A stretch of 64,000 nt of DNA from Annona cherimola. Its lineage: Eukaryota; Streptophyta; Magnoliopsida; Magnoliales; Annonaceae. This document shows, piece by piece, positions 1 through 11,716 of this stretch (within the stretch, counting starts at the first letter, position 1; every line of letters starts with the position of its first letter). The stretch is taken from contig CM059977.1 of NCBI GenBank assembly GCA_030490835.1, positions 8,770,765-8,834,764 on the forward strand. The letters run 5' to 3'. Position numbers and translations under genes: made by a program. The notes below the pieces were generated by a model. That model did not search any database and had not been told where the DNA came from. It saw nothing but the letters and a program-made list of their open reading frames with translations.

Positions 1-408
1 AAATTGATGATGCAGGTGCTGGTTTACCATGATCTTTTGGGCATGTTGCAACACCCTCATCATGCAAAGGTGTGTGAAATACATTTTTTCTTACCTTTCG
101 CATTTCTATTATAGAAATTTGCCTGAATCACTTGTTGTCATCTACAGGTCACCCCAAAATTCTGTAAGCAGTATGGGCATGTGGGTGATGTTATTAACAA
201 GGCTCTCTTAGAATACAAAGAAGAAGTGGAGAACAGGTCATTTCCTTGTGCTGATCATACACCATATAGAATCAGTCCGGCAGATGTTGACGGATTCTTG
301 AATGAACTACAGAAAATGGGGTTGAGCAAGGCAGCGACTGCAGCAGCGACTGCAGCTGAAAAGGTCAAGGCAACTAGAAGGCCAGATGCAGATGTTGGAA
401 CCAATTGA
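1..408 (+). CDS. KPHMT: 3-methyl-2-oxobutanoate (ketopantoate) hydroxymethyltransferase, C-terminal part
   Basis: This is the last part of the enzyme that makes ketopantoate from 2-oxoisovalerate and methylene-tetrahydrofolate, the first committed step of pantothenate (vitamin B5) synthesis, usually mitochondrial in plants. Two exons are visible. The first ends at 69 and reads [11 protein letters not shown] then HPHHAK. The intron is 70-147 (GT...AG, phase 0). The last exon is 148-408, opens [10 protein letters not shown] and ends in TGA. The order [41 protein letters not shown] is the conserved plant C-terminus. The tail is Ala/Thr-rich ([14 protein letters not shown]) and ends DADVGTN, as is common and variable in this family. 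The gene begins left of the window. The frame is fixed across the intron, so the call is secure; only the organelle is inferred from the family. Confidence 0.93.
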
Positions 409-1556
409 CTGTCTTGTTCTTAATTAGTTTGTTAATTAAATTATCTAAAAAAATTAGTAATGTTTTATCTCAATAAGATAGCTAGTTAATGAATATGCAA
501 ATCCACAACAGGATTCGCGAGAATATGACCATTCTTGGGGGGAAAAAAGCTAAAATAATGTTCACAAATAAATTTTCTTGTAACTTTACACAAAATGTTC
601 ATCATTCAAGTCATTTCTCCTCTAAGTAGGTTTAGCTGTATAGATTTTACTACGCCACTCTTGATGATCGGTTATTAAATCTTTAGTAATATTTAATATG
701 TTCATATCTTGTTTTTATTCAATAATTTTTTAATTTTATGCAAAGTTAATTTTCATTGTCAACATTGTCTGGCTAAGAATATGCATCGGAATTACTTCAA
801 AAAAAAAAAAAGAATATGCATCAGAATATTTTATTTTTTAGTTTTAGCATCAGAAGATTTTATTTTTTAGTTTCAGCAATAAAATGAATTTTTATTGAAA
901 TAATAATCCGTATATTTTAGTAATTTTTGTTTTTTATAACTTTTTTGACGAGAAATTTATTTTTTAACTTTAAAAAGTTATAATTCCCTTTATATACTAT
1001 CGTAGATAATGAAACTTAGAACACATTGCATTGCTATAAAATCTAAAGTAGCGTGAAATTTTGAGAAGCCTGTAAGTTTGATACGAAGGGCTGAGCTATC
1101 GTTTGCCGCTGCATCATAAGCTACGCTTTAACTTCCGGTAATTTTGCAGGGCATTTATGTGATAAGCGAGATATTAGAACTTCTTAATTAAGTATTTTCA
1201 GCTAAAATTAGCCATAAAATTTATCCAATGAAAAATGGGCATGTCAATTTATCGTGTTTAATTTACTATAAGCCACTAAGCTAGGTAAAAAGCCTACCGA
1301 AACGACCTCTAAGAAGCGTTGGTGCAACGAGAATTGAATTAATCAAGGTCTAAGCCTTTGTACTCAATCATGAAGGACAAATGATGTTAAAGTTAGGATT
1401 TAAGCAAATCTAAACTTAATTTGTATAAATAATTTTTTGGCAATAAAATACACCGGTTGCTCTATCCCCCCACCTCTATCTAACCTTTGGACTAGAGCGA
1501 GAGCGAGTTGGAGGTGATGGCGGTTCATTTATAAAAAAAAATTTCAATTTTCTTAT
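409..1556. other. AT-rich intergenic DNA, no gene seen
   Basis: This is the 3' flank of the ketopantoate hydroxymethyltransferase gene. It holds A/T runs and no open frame of note. The first 100-200 bases probably include the 3' UTR. Nothing else is recognised. Confidence 0.5.
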
Positions 1557-2030
1557 TTATATTTAGGTTTAATTCCAAATATACCCATTACTTTTCTCAC
1601 TAACTTCAACTATACCCATCGAGTTTGAATGACCCTATCTATACTCATTAAGCATACTATAAGTTTCAACTATTCATAATCTTTAATAGAAATTATTAAA
1701 TATGATTGAAAATGATCAAAATACTACCGATATTTAGATTTTCTCCACCAAAGTTGTTGCCAATATTGCATCTTATAAATTTGCCTCTTCCAAATCTTGC
1801 ACTAGTCAGACCTTCTCCCTATTAGTAGCTTTGGAGAAGATAAAACTTAAATTTGAGGGGTATTTTGATTATTTCAAATCATAGTTAACAATTTTTGTAA
1901 TATATTTAGTATGCTTAGAATTAATAGTAATTAATAGTATTCTTAGTATATGTAAATGAAAGTTTTCAAATTCAGTGAGTATCTAGCGATAAAAGTAGTG
2001 GGTATATTTGGAATTGAATCTTATATTTAG
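1557..2030. mobile_element. MULE-like MITE with 10-bp target-site duplication
   Basis: The element spans 1567-2020. Its ends are inverted copies: the left end reads GTTTAATTCCAAATATACCC and the reverse complement of the right end reads GATTCAATTCCAAATATACC. The inverted similarity continues inward for about 60 bases. The ten bases TTATATTTAG occur exactly at 1557-1566 and again at 2021-2030. A 9-10 bp duplication with long inverted ends fits Mutator-like elements. It has no coding capacity. Confidence 0.75.
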
Positions 2031-2033
2031 TAT

Positions 2034-3680
2034 AAAATATATTATACACATGTCAATATCTAAATAACCCGGTAGTTGACACTAGTGTATAAATATGTGA
2101 ATATGTGTATTTGTAAAAAAGACTAGGGTTCGGCCCAAATTTCAAACAAAATAGGATTATGGTTTAATTTTTTCTGTGGTATATAATTTAGATTTTATAA
2201 ATAAAATTAGAAATATATTTAAATTTTAGGTTTTAAAAACAAGAAATAATTCAATGTTTATACAAACATAGAAGCCTCTATACTTACTCTTAAATTTTAA
2301 GTTTTAAAATATATTTTAAAATTCCTTCCTATTGTGAAGGTTATGAATATACTTAATTGTAATATCAGTTGTTAAGTTTTATAAATAAAAATTAAAAGAT
2401 CTAAACCATTGTTCATGTTTCTGTTTTATTATGTCACCAAAAATAATTTTTATAAAAAACTTATATGCTGTAAAAGAATGTATCTTTTGAAAGTAAATAT
2501 ATAACCAATAGAAATTTTGAAAAAATATGTAATACAAATTTAGTATATAAAAGTTTGCAATGTATGTAGTTTTTGAAATCATAAATAGATACGTGGATAA
2601 ACATGATAAACGATTTAAATTTTTCAAAAAATACTTCAAAATTAATATTATATGCATATTAACACCTAAATAACTATGTAGTTAATACTAGTGCATGAAT
2701 GTATGAGCAAATTTGTAAGAGGTTCTGGGTTTGGTAGATTTCAATCTAAACATAATTCTTGTAGATGGGATTATGATTTAATTTTTTCGATTAGATATGA
2801 TTTAGAATTTATAAATAAGGCTAGAAATATGCTTAAATTTTAGATTTTGAAAACAACGAATGATTCAATACTTAATGCGAACATGGAATTCTCTATACTT
2901 ACTCTTGATATTTAAATTTTTAAATATATTTTTTAAAGTCTAAACCATTGATCACGTTTAATACATTGTCTCGTGCTATTAAAAATAATTTTTATTGAAA
3001 ACTCATATAAGGGGTGTTCAACAAACAAAAAAAAAACTTTTTTTTAACTAAAGACATGTTTGATAACATGAAAAAACTTTTTATGCTTAAAAATTTTTAA
3101 TCTTTAAAATTATTCTATTTTAGTTATTTTTTCACATATTCTTATGTAATACTTTATTTTTCAATCATTTCTATACAATTATTCATACAATTAATTTATC
3201 TATTTTAAATTTATTTCTTTACTTCTCATTATTACTTATACAATATCATATCATTTTATTTCATTTTAAAAAAATTTCATCCAAAAGTTTTATCACTTTC
3301 TAAAAGCATCCTAGAACTTTTCGATCTTTAAATTTATCACGTTTTTTAATTAATTTTTATATCTTTCCATACAACTATCCTACTTTTCAATCATTTATAC
3401 ATAACCGTCCGTACAACCAGTTTATCTATTTAAAATTATTTACTCTTCGTCATTACTCTTATCATATTATATCATTTTCTACCGTTTAAAATTTTTTACA
3501 TCAAAAACTTTTTATTAAAAGTTTTACAATTTCCCAAGCATTAGTATCTTTTGAGAGTAAATATATAACTAATAAAAATTTTGAAAAATATATAATACAG
3601 AATATAGAAGTTTATAATGTGGGCAGTTTTTGTGATCATAAATAAATATAATAAATAGTTCAGATTTTTTCAAAATTAAG
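2034..3680. repeat. Diverged tandem duplication of about 600 bp, second copy split by MITEs
   Basis: Unit 1 is about 2034-2643 and unit 2 about 2644-3680. Matching landmarks in order are an ACTAGTG...ATGAAT/ATAAAT block, GGATTATGATTTAATTTTTT-like sequence, CTCTATACTTACTCTT, TCTAAACCATTG and AGTAAATATATAAC. Unit 2 is interrupted between about 3009 and 3540 by Tourist-like DNA and then resumes. No coding frame runs through either copy. Confidence 0.7.
3009..3540 (+). mobile_element. Two adjacent Tourist-like MITE copies (family A)
   Basis: Two head-to-tail diverged copies of the abundant family A lie at about 3009-3310 and 3311-3540. Shared landmarks are AACTTTT motifs, TTCACAT, ACTTTTCAATCATTT, ACAACTA and TTTTATCACTTTC near the 3' end. 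They interrupt unit 2 of the local tandem duplication, which gives their outer limits. The boundary between the two is approximate. Confidence 0.6.
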
Positions 3681-3778
3681 AGACGGAGGTTAAACGAGGA
3701 GGGTTATATGCTTGCATAAAGCATTGAATCATTATTCTTTTAAAAATATGGATGAGTTTAGTACCGAAGTAAATTCAG

Positions 3779-4070
3779 GGTGTGTTTGTTTGGGGCCAAA
3801 ATATGTTAACTAAAACTTTTCAACTCAAAACTTTTCACTCTCCATAACTACTTTATTTTTTAATTATTTTTTCACATTTTTCTATTCAAACTATCCTACT
3901 TTTCAATCATTTCTACACAACTATCCATACAACTAACCTATCTATTTTAACTTTATTCTCTTTACTCATCATCATTACCCTTATTATATAACATAATTTT
4001 CTATCAATTTAACAACTTCTACTCCCAAAACTTTTCCTCAAAAATTTTACCCCGAACCAAACACATACTC
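3779..4070 (+). mobile_element. Tourist-like MITE (family A)
   Basis: It starts GGGTGTGTTTGTTTGGGGCC and ends CCGAACCAAACACATAC, an inverted terminal repeat of the GGGTGTGTTTGG type. The interior carries AACTTTTCACTCTCCATAA, ACTTTTCAATCATTTCTACA and CTATCTATTTTAACTTTATT. This is one of the best-preserved copies and serves as a reference for the family. Confidence 0.75.
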
Positions 4071-4432
4071 ACTTTTCATGTGCGGATAACCCTAATTGAA
4101 CTCTGATCAAGGAACGCGATCAAACACCTGCGGAGTTTATTTTGGAAGTCCAATCAAACACTCGAATACAGGCGTATTCGCATGGTTAGCTGCAAATCCA
4201 GAAGTTACGTTCCTGTGCTGAACGTAACCGTACGTTCGTAAGCACCTCAGCATCCTACCAGTAGAATCGCAATTGGATCGGCGCGAGAGCAAGCTCGGGA
4301 ATCTTGGTGTTCTTTAGCAACTGCTTGGGCGCACTGCCGAGAGAGTGAGAGAGTGAGAGAGAAGAAATCTAGGGTTCAAGATCCTGTCAAAGTGATCGTC
4401 GAGAGACATAGCGAGAAATCAGTCTATCGATC
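4071..4432 (+). promoter_or_regulatory. AKR2 promoter and 5' leader
   Basis: This segment separates the upstream MITE from the AKR2 start codon. It is less AT-rich than its surroundings and carries a GA-rich tract (4339-4363, GAGAGAGTGAGAGAGTGAGA) typical of plant 5' UTRs, then AAATCTAGGGTTC. An ACGT-rich pair (GAACGTAACCGTACGTTCG, about 4219-4237) could bind bZIP-type factors; that is inference. No unambiguous TATA box is seen. Confidence 0.5.
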
Positions 4433-4788
4433 ATGCCAGGGAGCAACAAAGGTGATCCTTCTGTCTTTCTCTGTTTTTTTTTTTTTTTTAAAGAATTTTT
4501 TGTTTTCTTTTCTTTTTTCAGATTAGGATGAAATCATGAAAGTCCGAAAGCCGGTATTGGCTGATTTTTAGTCTTTTGAATACTTTCATCTGAGCGGATG
4601 GTTGAAATTAACTATATCGCTGGACCGTTTGCAAGCTGATTTCCCTCTTTGGCAACATGGATTTCCTTGAATTTGGCTTCAATATCTGAAAAAGGTTGCA
4701 TGCAGCTGCGACATCATTTTTCTGGCTCCCCGCTGATTTCAACTTGCCGGAGAAGGGCCTATTTTGATGCACTTGTGCAAGCTTTTAT

Positions 4789-4823
<35 letters not shown>

Positions 4824-7800
4824 GGGTTGGAATATCATCTGGGTTGTATTGAACATTGAACCACGTACATGGTTCAAAATGATGTCGACCATAAAAAGGA
4901 CGTACGTGGTAACCCCAAAAATGGTGTACGTAGTGCAGGAGGCGCTTGCCTTTGCATGTCTAAAGAAGAAGAGTATGTATACAACCGTACCTTCATCTAA
5001 CATTGTTTTCTTATTAGCCTAATAAGCCATACCCACTTGATGGTTTTTGATGATTTAAACATAGAACATGGGGCTTCTTAGTAGATATCTGTGGGCATTT
5101 CATCCTTTTATGAGTGACATAAGTTCATCTGAATTTTAAAACTGGAAGGATTTAACCATGAGAAATTTGAAAAAAATTGTATATGAATTGAATTTCTTTA
5201 TGTAATTTGAAAATCATATTTGTTTAGTCTTTCAAATCTAAAGTTCTATGTTTTTCCTATAAAACTTTTCACTCCTTACTGCTATCCTACTTTTAAATTT
5301 TTTTTTTTTTTACTTCTTCTTATACAACTACCTTACTTTTCAATTATTTTTACACAACTACCCATGTAACCCAACTTATCTATTTTTGTTTTCTTTACTC
5401 TTCATCATTATCCCTATTATATCATATTATTTTCTCCTATTTCAAAAACTTCACATCAAAAGTTTTATCACTTCCCAAACACACCCTAAATCTTGTAACT
5501 TGTCCTGCAATGAAAATTTCACTCATCATCAATATTCGATTATAGAACTTTCTGTGACTTCACAGCAGGGTGGGACTCAGACAGTCTTGTTGGCAATACT
5601 GTACCTGCGTGTACTAGTTTCGACTTTCAACAATGTGTATGAACATGATCTAGTATTGTGTCCGTCAGTACTCGATAGGGTTAACTCATACATTTTGGAT
5701 CCGAGAAGTGCTTTAACCTGCATCCAGATGAAACTAAATACATAACCCACTGGCAATATGATAATCTTGGCTGATACATTTGGCAAAGTTGTCATGAAAT
5801 ACTAGGATTCATTTAGCAAAGTTGTCATGAAATACTAGGAAACAGTTACTTCACATCAGATATATGTAATCTTTCAACAATTATGCGTGGTAAGATCAGC
5901 TGGTCCCATCTCATAGTTGCTTATCATGTTATATCTTTTCCAGATGAGAAGCGTTCTTCAGCTGAGAAACAAAGTTCTGGAAGTGAAGCATCGATCAAGG
6001 AACCATGGGTAGGACAAGGTAGCAGTGGCCCTTGGCCAGGAACGGGACAACCCAGGAATGCTTTTGATTTCTCTTCATTTTCTGGTCTACTTAATGTATG
6101 GTTTCTTTCTTTTTGCCTCTTTACAGAATACCAGGATAAAGATAAATCATATTTTTCTTGGTTTGTTTCCAAATAACATGAGGCAATCATGTGTATGTAG
6201 ATGGCTAGCGAGAAGTAGGACTTAACTATGATGATATCTGTGGGAAAAAAAAAAAAAAGCACCGTGATATCCATTGTTATCACATTCTGTGTTGATTTAT
6301 AGTAACTAATAACCATGTAAGCAAAGTTGGAGTTCATAATATCATTCAATCTAAGTTTATACGTGGTATCAAAAATGCCTAACTAATAGTTGGGATGACG
6401 AACTACAATCCATCACATATAACTAGCCTCTATGATGGGCCACGTACAACACATTATAGTGACTCAGGAGGTTAGCTCTTTTCAGAAATTCAGACTGTTG
6501 TGGTGCATCTCGGCGCTTCACGTTATGCTGACTTTCACTCTCTTAGATCAGCCTTTCAGGCACGTTATCTTTGGTTCCATGTTATTGATATATTCAATCT
6601 TACATACCAAAAGCTTTGCATCTGTTGGAGCTGCTCAAGAAGAGTTTATGAGCAAGTTGCTTGTAAATTGTAAGAGATACTTTTGAAAGTTCATCCTCCA
6701 AGGAGATTATGGACAGAATTTTTTAAAAAAAAAAAAAAAAAAAAAATTACATAGCAATAGTAATTTTTTAACTGTAAAAAAGATATTTGAATTGAAAGAT
6801 TATACATTTCATAATTGCCCTTCTTGGATCCTACTCATGCAAAAGTTGTGTCAAGTTATGAGTCTTATGGCCTTTATGGTTGTCAACTTCTTGTAAAAAT
6901 GTTATCGAACTTTGAAGTTTCATTTCTTTTGTTTTCCAGTTCCGGCTTCCACTGCCATCACTCTCAGGAGACCTTGAGTATCGTATTGCCTGAAAACTCC
7001 ATCATTACCCATCAGTAGGCATATCACCTTGAACAAACTTGTATCTAGGAACTCTCATGCAGTAGACACATTATCGTAAAGAAGATTTTGTTTCTAGTCA
7101 TTACTCACTCCAGGACTTTAAATTCCTTTCAGTTTGGATTTGGTAATTTGTGTCAATAATCATCTAAAAACTTATGATGAAAGAAGAGGATCTTTCGGAG
7201 TCTTGGTGTGGTCCACATCCTTAATTTTCAGTCATCAGCAGAACCATCTCCAACCAAATAGGTGCCATTCACTTGAATTCAGCATTATCCTCATTCAAAA
7301 TATGTGACCTTTAAGTCTTTTTCTTCTTGATTCCTCGATTCAATTGTACTAAAGAAGTTTTATTTTTGGCATATTGTCAGGCGATGTGCCATATCATTAT
7401 GTCAAATTTATTTATGGTTAATTTATACTGCATCGAGTTTTATATGACATGCAGTTCCATTATTTTGTTGTTTCTTTACTGAACTTGTCATTGTTTTTTG
7501 TGTAATGAACATAGGATCCTACCATAAAGGAATTGGCAGAACAAATAGCAAAGGACCCTGCATTTAATCAGATGGCTGAACAGCTTCAAAACAGTGTTCA
7601 AGTTGCAGCTGATGATGGTGTTCCTCAGTTTGATACACAACAGTATTTCTCTACTATGCAACAGGTAGTGCAGAATCCTCAGTTCCTGGCCGTTGCCGAA
7701 CGTCTTGGTAATTCTCTTATGCAGGTAAAACTCTTGTCAATTTGGCAACCTAAGGATGTGTGTGGGAGAGGGGAAAATTTTGAGGGAAAACAATTTGATT

Positions 7801-9319
7801 AGAAATTTTTTGAAATAGATAGGATAATGATGTGATATGATAGGGGTAATGATTAGAAGTACAGGGAATAAAGTTATAATAGATAGAGTAGTTGTATTGG
7901 AAAGTACGTAGAAAATTAAAGGGAAATTTTTTCCTTCTCCTTTTGCCAAACATGCTGTAAATATGTTATTTTATGTAGGTGGAAATCTTTTTCGTTTGTT
8001 ATGCAGGATCCTTCAATGGCAAGTATGATGGAGAGCTTGACAAATCCTTCTAATAAAGAACATCTTGAAGCGCAAATGGCACGCATTCAGGATGATCCTT
8101 CTCTGAAGCCTATTCTAGAGGAGATTGAGAATGGTGGCCCAAGTGCAATGATGAGGTGTTTAGATAAGTTCTATGATGTTGTTGTTTCTGTTCCCTCCTT
8201 TTATGTGTTATACATTTTTTTATGGTATTCTGCCTCAATGTCTGTTTCTCTTTTTTGGTGTTGAGATATTGGAATGATCATAAGCTTCTAGAAAAGTTAG
8301 GTCAAGCAATGGGTCTGAGTGCATCAGGAGAAATAGCCACTACAGCTGAGCTTTCTGGACCAGACGAAGGAGAGGAAGATGATGAAGAAACTGAAAATGA
8401 GGATGAGTCAACAGTTCATCACACTGCTAGTGTTGGAGACATTGAGGTTGCTCTACAGCCTTCTAAATTCATAGCTTTACATGTATTTACCTATTTCTTA
8501 TATCAAAACACTATGATGAAGGTTATCAATTTCTTAAAGAATTTTCTTGTGCGATTTTGCATTGAAAATGTCATCAACATAGGTATTGATTCCAATCAAA
8601 CTGTGATTATTTCTCTCTCACTATTCTTGTATACACCAGGATAAGATGTCTTTTCCTGAGTGACATTGGTATAATAGCAGGTTTACATAGCCAAGTTAAA
8701 ATAGCTACAATCAAGTTAATGGTGGCAATGATATGCGTTACCTCTTGTTAGTTATTTTCCCATGTCATTTACAAAAATGCACTTAAAGTGTATCCATGGC
8801 TTAAACTAGGGTTTGAAGGCTGCACTGGCTGCAGGAGCAGACAAAGATGCAGCAGATTCTGTGGGAAGGACAGCTTTGCATTTGGCATGTGGTTATGGAG
8901 AGGTATGCTTCTTAGTTGCATGTTATTGTACATGCATACTGTTCATGATGCCCTAATTCATGCATGCCATCCAACCTGTCTCACTGTGCCAGTCTTTTAA
9001 TCCAGATGAAATGTGCTCAAGTCCTCCTCGAAGTTGGTGCATCAATCAATGCCTTGGACAAGAACAAAAACACTGCCCTTCATTATGCTGCTGGTTATGG
9101 CAAAAAGGATTGTGTGACCCTTCTATTAGAGAATGGCGCAGCTGTGTGAGTAATCTTATTCTCCTTGAAGCTCTCTTCACTTAAGTTTAACTTACAACTT
9201 CGTATCGTTTTTTGGACAGCACTCTTCAGAACTTGGATGGTAAGACACCTATTGACGTCGCCAAGCTGAACAACCAAGAGGAATCATTGAAGCTGCTTGA
9301 AAAGCATGCTTTCCTGTAG
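4433..9319 (+). CDS. AKR2: AKR2-type ankyrin repeat chaperone for chloroplast outer-envelope proteins
   Basis: Eight exons: 4433-4451, 5944-6095, 7515-7724, 8007-8155, 8266-8446, 8810-8902, 9006-9145 and 9220-9319 (TAG). All introns are GT-AG and the frame closes at 347 codons; Arabidopsis AKR2A is 342. The start MPGSNK fits the family and follows a GA-rich leader. Residues about 45-180 hold [13 protein letters not shown], two DPxxxxMxE-type helical (STI1-like) segments and GGPSAMM. An acidic linker ([14 protein letters not shown]) precedes C-terminal ankyrin repeats (residues about 238-347: [37 protein letters not shown]), ending in KHAFL. AKR2 is a cytosolic factor that binds chloroplast outer-envelope and some peroxisomal tail-anchored proteins after translation and delivers them. 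Intron 1 holds a 33-G run and a MITE; intron 3 holds another MITE. The coding sequence looks intact. Confidence 0.95.
4790..4822 (+). repeat. 33-base poly-G tract in AKR2 intron 1
   Basis: Thirty-three consecutive G residues begin at 4790 and end before TGGGTTGG. It lies in intron 1, about 340 bases after the first exon. Such a run can form G-quadruplexes and is prone to length change; its exact length may be a sequencing artefact. Confidence 0.8.
5215..5486 (+). mobile_element. Tourist-like MITE (family A) in AKR2 intron 1
   Basis: The 3' end CCCAAACACACCC (to 5486) and the interior ACTTTTCAATTATTTTTACA and CTTTACTCTTCATCATTA match family A. The 5' end is diverged, so the left limit is approximate. 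Confidence 0.6.
7751..7960 (-). mobile_element. Tourist-like MITE with TAA target duplication in AKR2 intron 3
   Basis: The element is 7754-7957, in reverse orientation to the reference copies. TAA flanks it at 7751-7753 and 7958-7960. The ends are GGATGTGTGTGGG and TTTGCCAAACATGCTG. A 3-bp TAA duplication with this terminus is what PIF/Harbinger (Tourist) MITEs produce. It starts only 29 bases after the exon 3 splice donor and ends 49 bases before exon 4. Confidence 0.7.
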
Positions 9320-10360
9320 CGTACTGACATTGACAGGTGCATGGATCCTGCTGCATGAACTGCCATAGAAGGTGGCTTTTGGGCACCTTCACTGCATGCT
9401 CGAGAAAAGAAACAACCCAAAGCACCAAAAAAGTGGCCGCAGCCAATATCCTTCAGAAGTGTCCGTGGACTCCATTTAGATATTCTGTGCTGTTTATTCT
9501 CTTTGGTGTAAGGATATATGCAAAAATTTGTTACTTTCTTTTCGTATAGCAAAGATGCATTGGTTTTTTTCTTCTTTAAATTGTTTTGATGGTTGGTTCC
9601 GTTTCTATACGAGCACTGTTAGAATAGATTGGCATTTGTTGTCAAGTTCTGTTGAGAGGTTTCTCAATCTAATGCTAAACGATTTCAATCCGTGGCACCC
9701 GTAGTAACTGGTGAATGCCAGCAATTGGTGAATCTTTTCCTCCACAAGGTGGAGGCAGTTGTTCATCGGGCCATTTAAGATTAAGGGCCTGGTTGGCCAA
9801 TGCTTCAGGAGGAAGCCACCAAAGCCTTCTGTAAAAAAGTTCATTTAGGAGGTATTTTAATGTAATTTAGGAGGGAACCGCTTCTTTAATAGTATTCAAA
9901 CAAAGTCGACTATCAAGTAATTACGGAAGCACGGGGGACGCAGGCCCTTGGTGTGTCTGGCAGGTACTTCTACTTTTTCATCCTCGACTTACTCGTCTCT
10001 TGAAAAGGACAGTAATGCTGAAATGCATGATGCAACCAGTGCCATAAACTCGGATTGGCTTGCCATTCAAACAAACAAACAAACTTGGATTGGCTTTTTC
10101 CGAATCCGGGTTGAAAAGGCTTGGACAGAGTTGGATGCAACATTGTATTCCAGTTTGGTTGGTTGGAGGGAGACATTTTGTTGGCTTTGTTAGTAGGGTT
10201 TCTATTCAATACATACGTATGTATTGAGCCTCAAGAGCATATATTAGTGCTTGTATTTCTAGCTAGCCTCGTCTCACTTGATAAACTTGCTGAGAAAGAT
10301 TAAAAACAATACTTTAATATTTTAAATTTTCAATATATATATATATAAGAGATATTCATG
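9320..10360 (+). other. AKR2 3' UTR region and unassigned DNA
   Basis: The first 250-450 bases after the AKR2 stop are of exon-like composition and most likely the 3' UTR. From about 9780 the DNA becomes unassigned; short open frames on both strands have no recognisable motif. No poly(A) signal can be picked with confidence. Confidence 0.45.
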
Positions 10361-10362
10361 TG

Positions 10363-10718
10363 CAAAATGGGCTCTACATGATCATAAAATTATAATTTCC
10401 TCTGCCCATTACGTTTAGAATTATATATTCTATTATCATACCAATTCCTAATTAGGTGTGTATTGGCCCTATCTGAAAATGGTATAAATTTAACGGAACA
10501 AAATAGTTTGATATAAATAACAACTACAATTTATTCTATTATTATATCAAAGTCATTATTTACATCAAATTATTTTATTACGTTGAATTTTTACCATTTT
10601 CAGATAAAGTCATACATATCTAATTGGGATGACAATTGGTATAATAATAAAATACATAATTTTAAATACAATTAAGTAGAGTATATTATAATTTTATGGT
10701 CACGTGAAGCCCATTTTG
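10363..10718. mobile_element. Long-inverted-repeat (foldback) element, copy 1
   Basis: The arms are about 10363-10500 and 10575-10718. The outermost pair is CAAAATGGGCT against AGCCCATTTTG. Inner pairs include CATAAAATTATAAT with ATTATAATTTTATG and CTATCTGAAAATGGTA with TACCATTTTCAGATA. It would fold into one long hairpin with a loop of about 75 bases. It encodes nothing. Confidence 0.7.
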
Positions 10719-10807
10719 AGGCAGCTACACCGTAATTCATGATTAAGGTAAACACACCTGAATATTTCTCTCTCTATATGAAGTAAAAATCTACGGATGA
10801 TGAAATT

Positions 10808-11092
10808 GAGATAACAATGCATTTAACCCAAAACATTATTTCGATTGCCAATCCCCGAGAGACTTATATACTCGACATCAATTTAATTTGTAGAAAATCT
10901 AAATAAATATCAAAACAGCATCCATTAAAACTGTTAGGACAATATCCATTTGTGAAACTTGACCATGTCTCTAATATTATCCATAATATATCTCTGATAA
11001 TATTAATAATTTAGAGATCAGATCAACGTCTCTTATTAATAAAGTCGAATATAAATTTAAAAAATTAGCTTCCTGCATAATAATTACAACAA
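10808..11092. repeat. Direct repeat next to foldback element, copy 1
   Basis: This block recurs at 11461-11716. Shared landmarks in order: ATGCATTTAA...CCAAAACATTA, ACATCCATTAAA or GCATCCATTAAA, ACTTGACCATGT, ATATTATCCATAATAT, CAACGTCTCTTATTAATAAA and AATAATTACAACAA. Each copy follows a foldback element, so element plus block were probably duplicated together. Confidence 0.7.
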
Positions 11093-11152
11093 GGCGGAGA
11101 CCCGATCGTGTGCAGTCCGCTGTAAAATGGACCCCACACATGTTAGATTGTA

Positions 11153-11405
11153 ATGAAACTTTATACACTCATTTATTCATATATAAATCATACTTTAGAC
11201 GGTTTAGATGTTGAAAAAACCACTTTAAACTTGATATTTACATTAAACTATTTTATTACGTTGATTTTGCACCATTTTAAGATGGGGACTATATACATGT
11301 TGGATTTGGATGAAAATTGGTATGCTATTAAAGTGAACAATTCTAAATACAATGGGTGGGGTGGATTTTCCATTTATGATCAGGTGGGGCCCACAGTGCA
11401 TGGAC
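11153..11405. mobile_element. Foldback element, copy 2 (right arm preserved)
   Basis: The stretch from about 11247 (ATTTTATTACGTTGATTTT) to about 11375 matches the loop and right arm of the element at 10363-10718. The left arm is badly eroded. It lies immediately before copy 2 of the direct repeat. Confidence 0.55.
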
Positions 11406-11460
11406 TGCACGGTGCAGTCGCATGCACTGGAATAAATCCTATATATATATATATATATTA

Positions 11461-11716
11461 AGATAAAATGCATTTAAGCCAAAACATTACTTCAAATGCT
11501 TAATTTATAGAAACATTAAATAAACACCAAAGTACAAACAACATCCATTAAAGCTGTTAGGAAAACATCCATTTGTTAAACTTGACCATGTTTCTAATAT
11601 TATCCATAATATCTCTGATAATATTAATAAGATAGAGTTCAAATCAACGTCTCTTATTAATAAAATCCAATATAAATTAAAAAAAAAATTAGCTTCTTGT
11701 ATAATAATTACAACAA
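11461..11716. repeat. Direct repeat, copy 2
   Basis: Second copy of the block at 10808-11092, with small insertions and deletions. It ends near AATTACAACAA. The following DNA to 12441 lies downstream of the KORRIGAN stop and probably includes its 3' UTR; nothing else is recognised there. Confidence 0.7.

Noticed and set aside
4785..5003. Open frame encoding poly-proline/poly-glycine across 4790-4822
   Set aside because: It is only the translation of the G homopolymer inside AKR2 intron 1.
5924..6349. 141-codon minus-strand frame opposite AKR2 exon 2
   Set aside because: It is antisense to a real exon and shows no motif.
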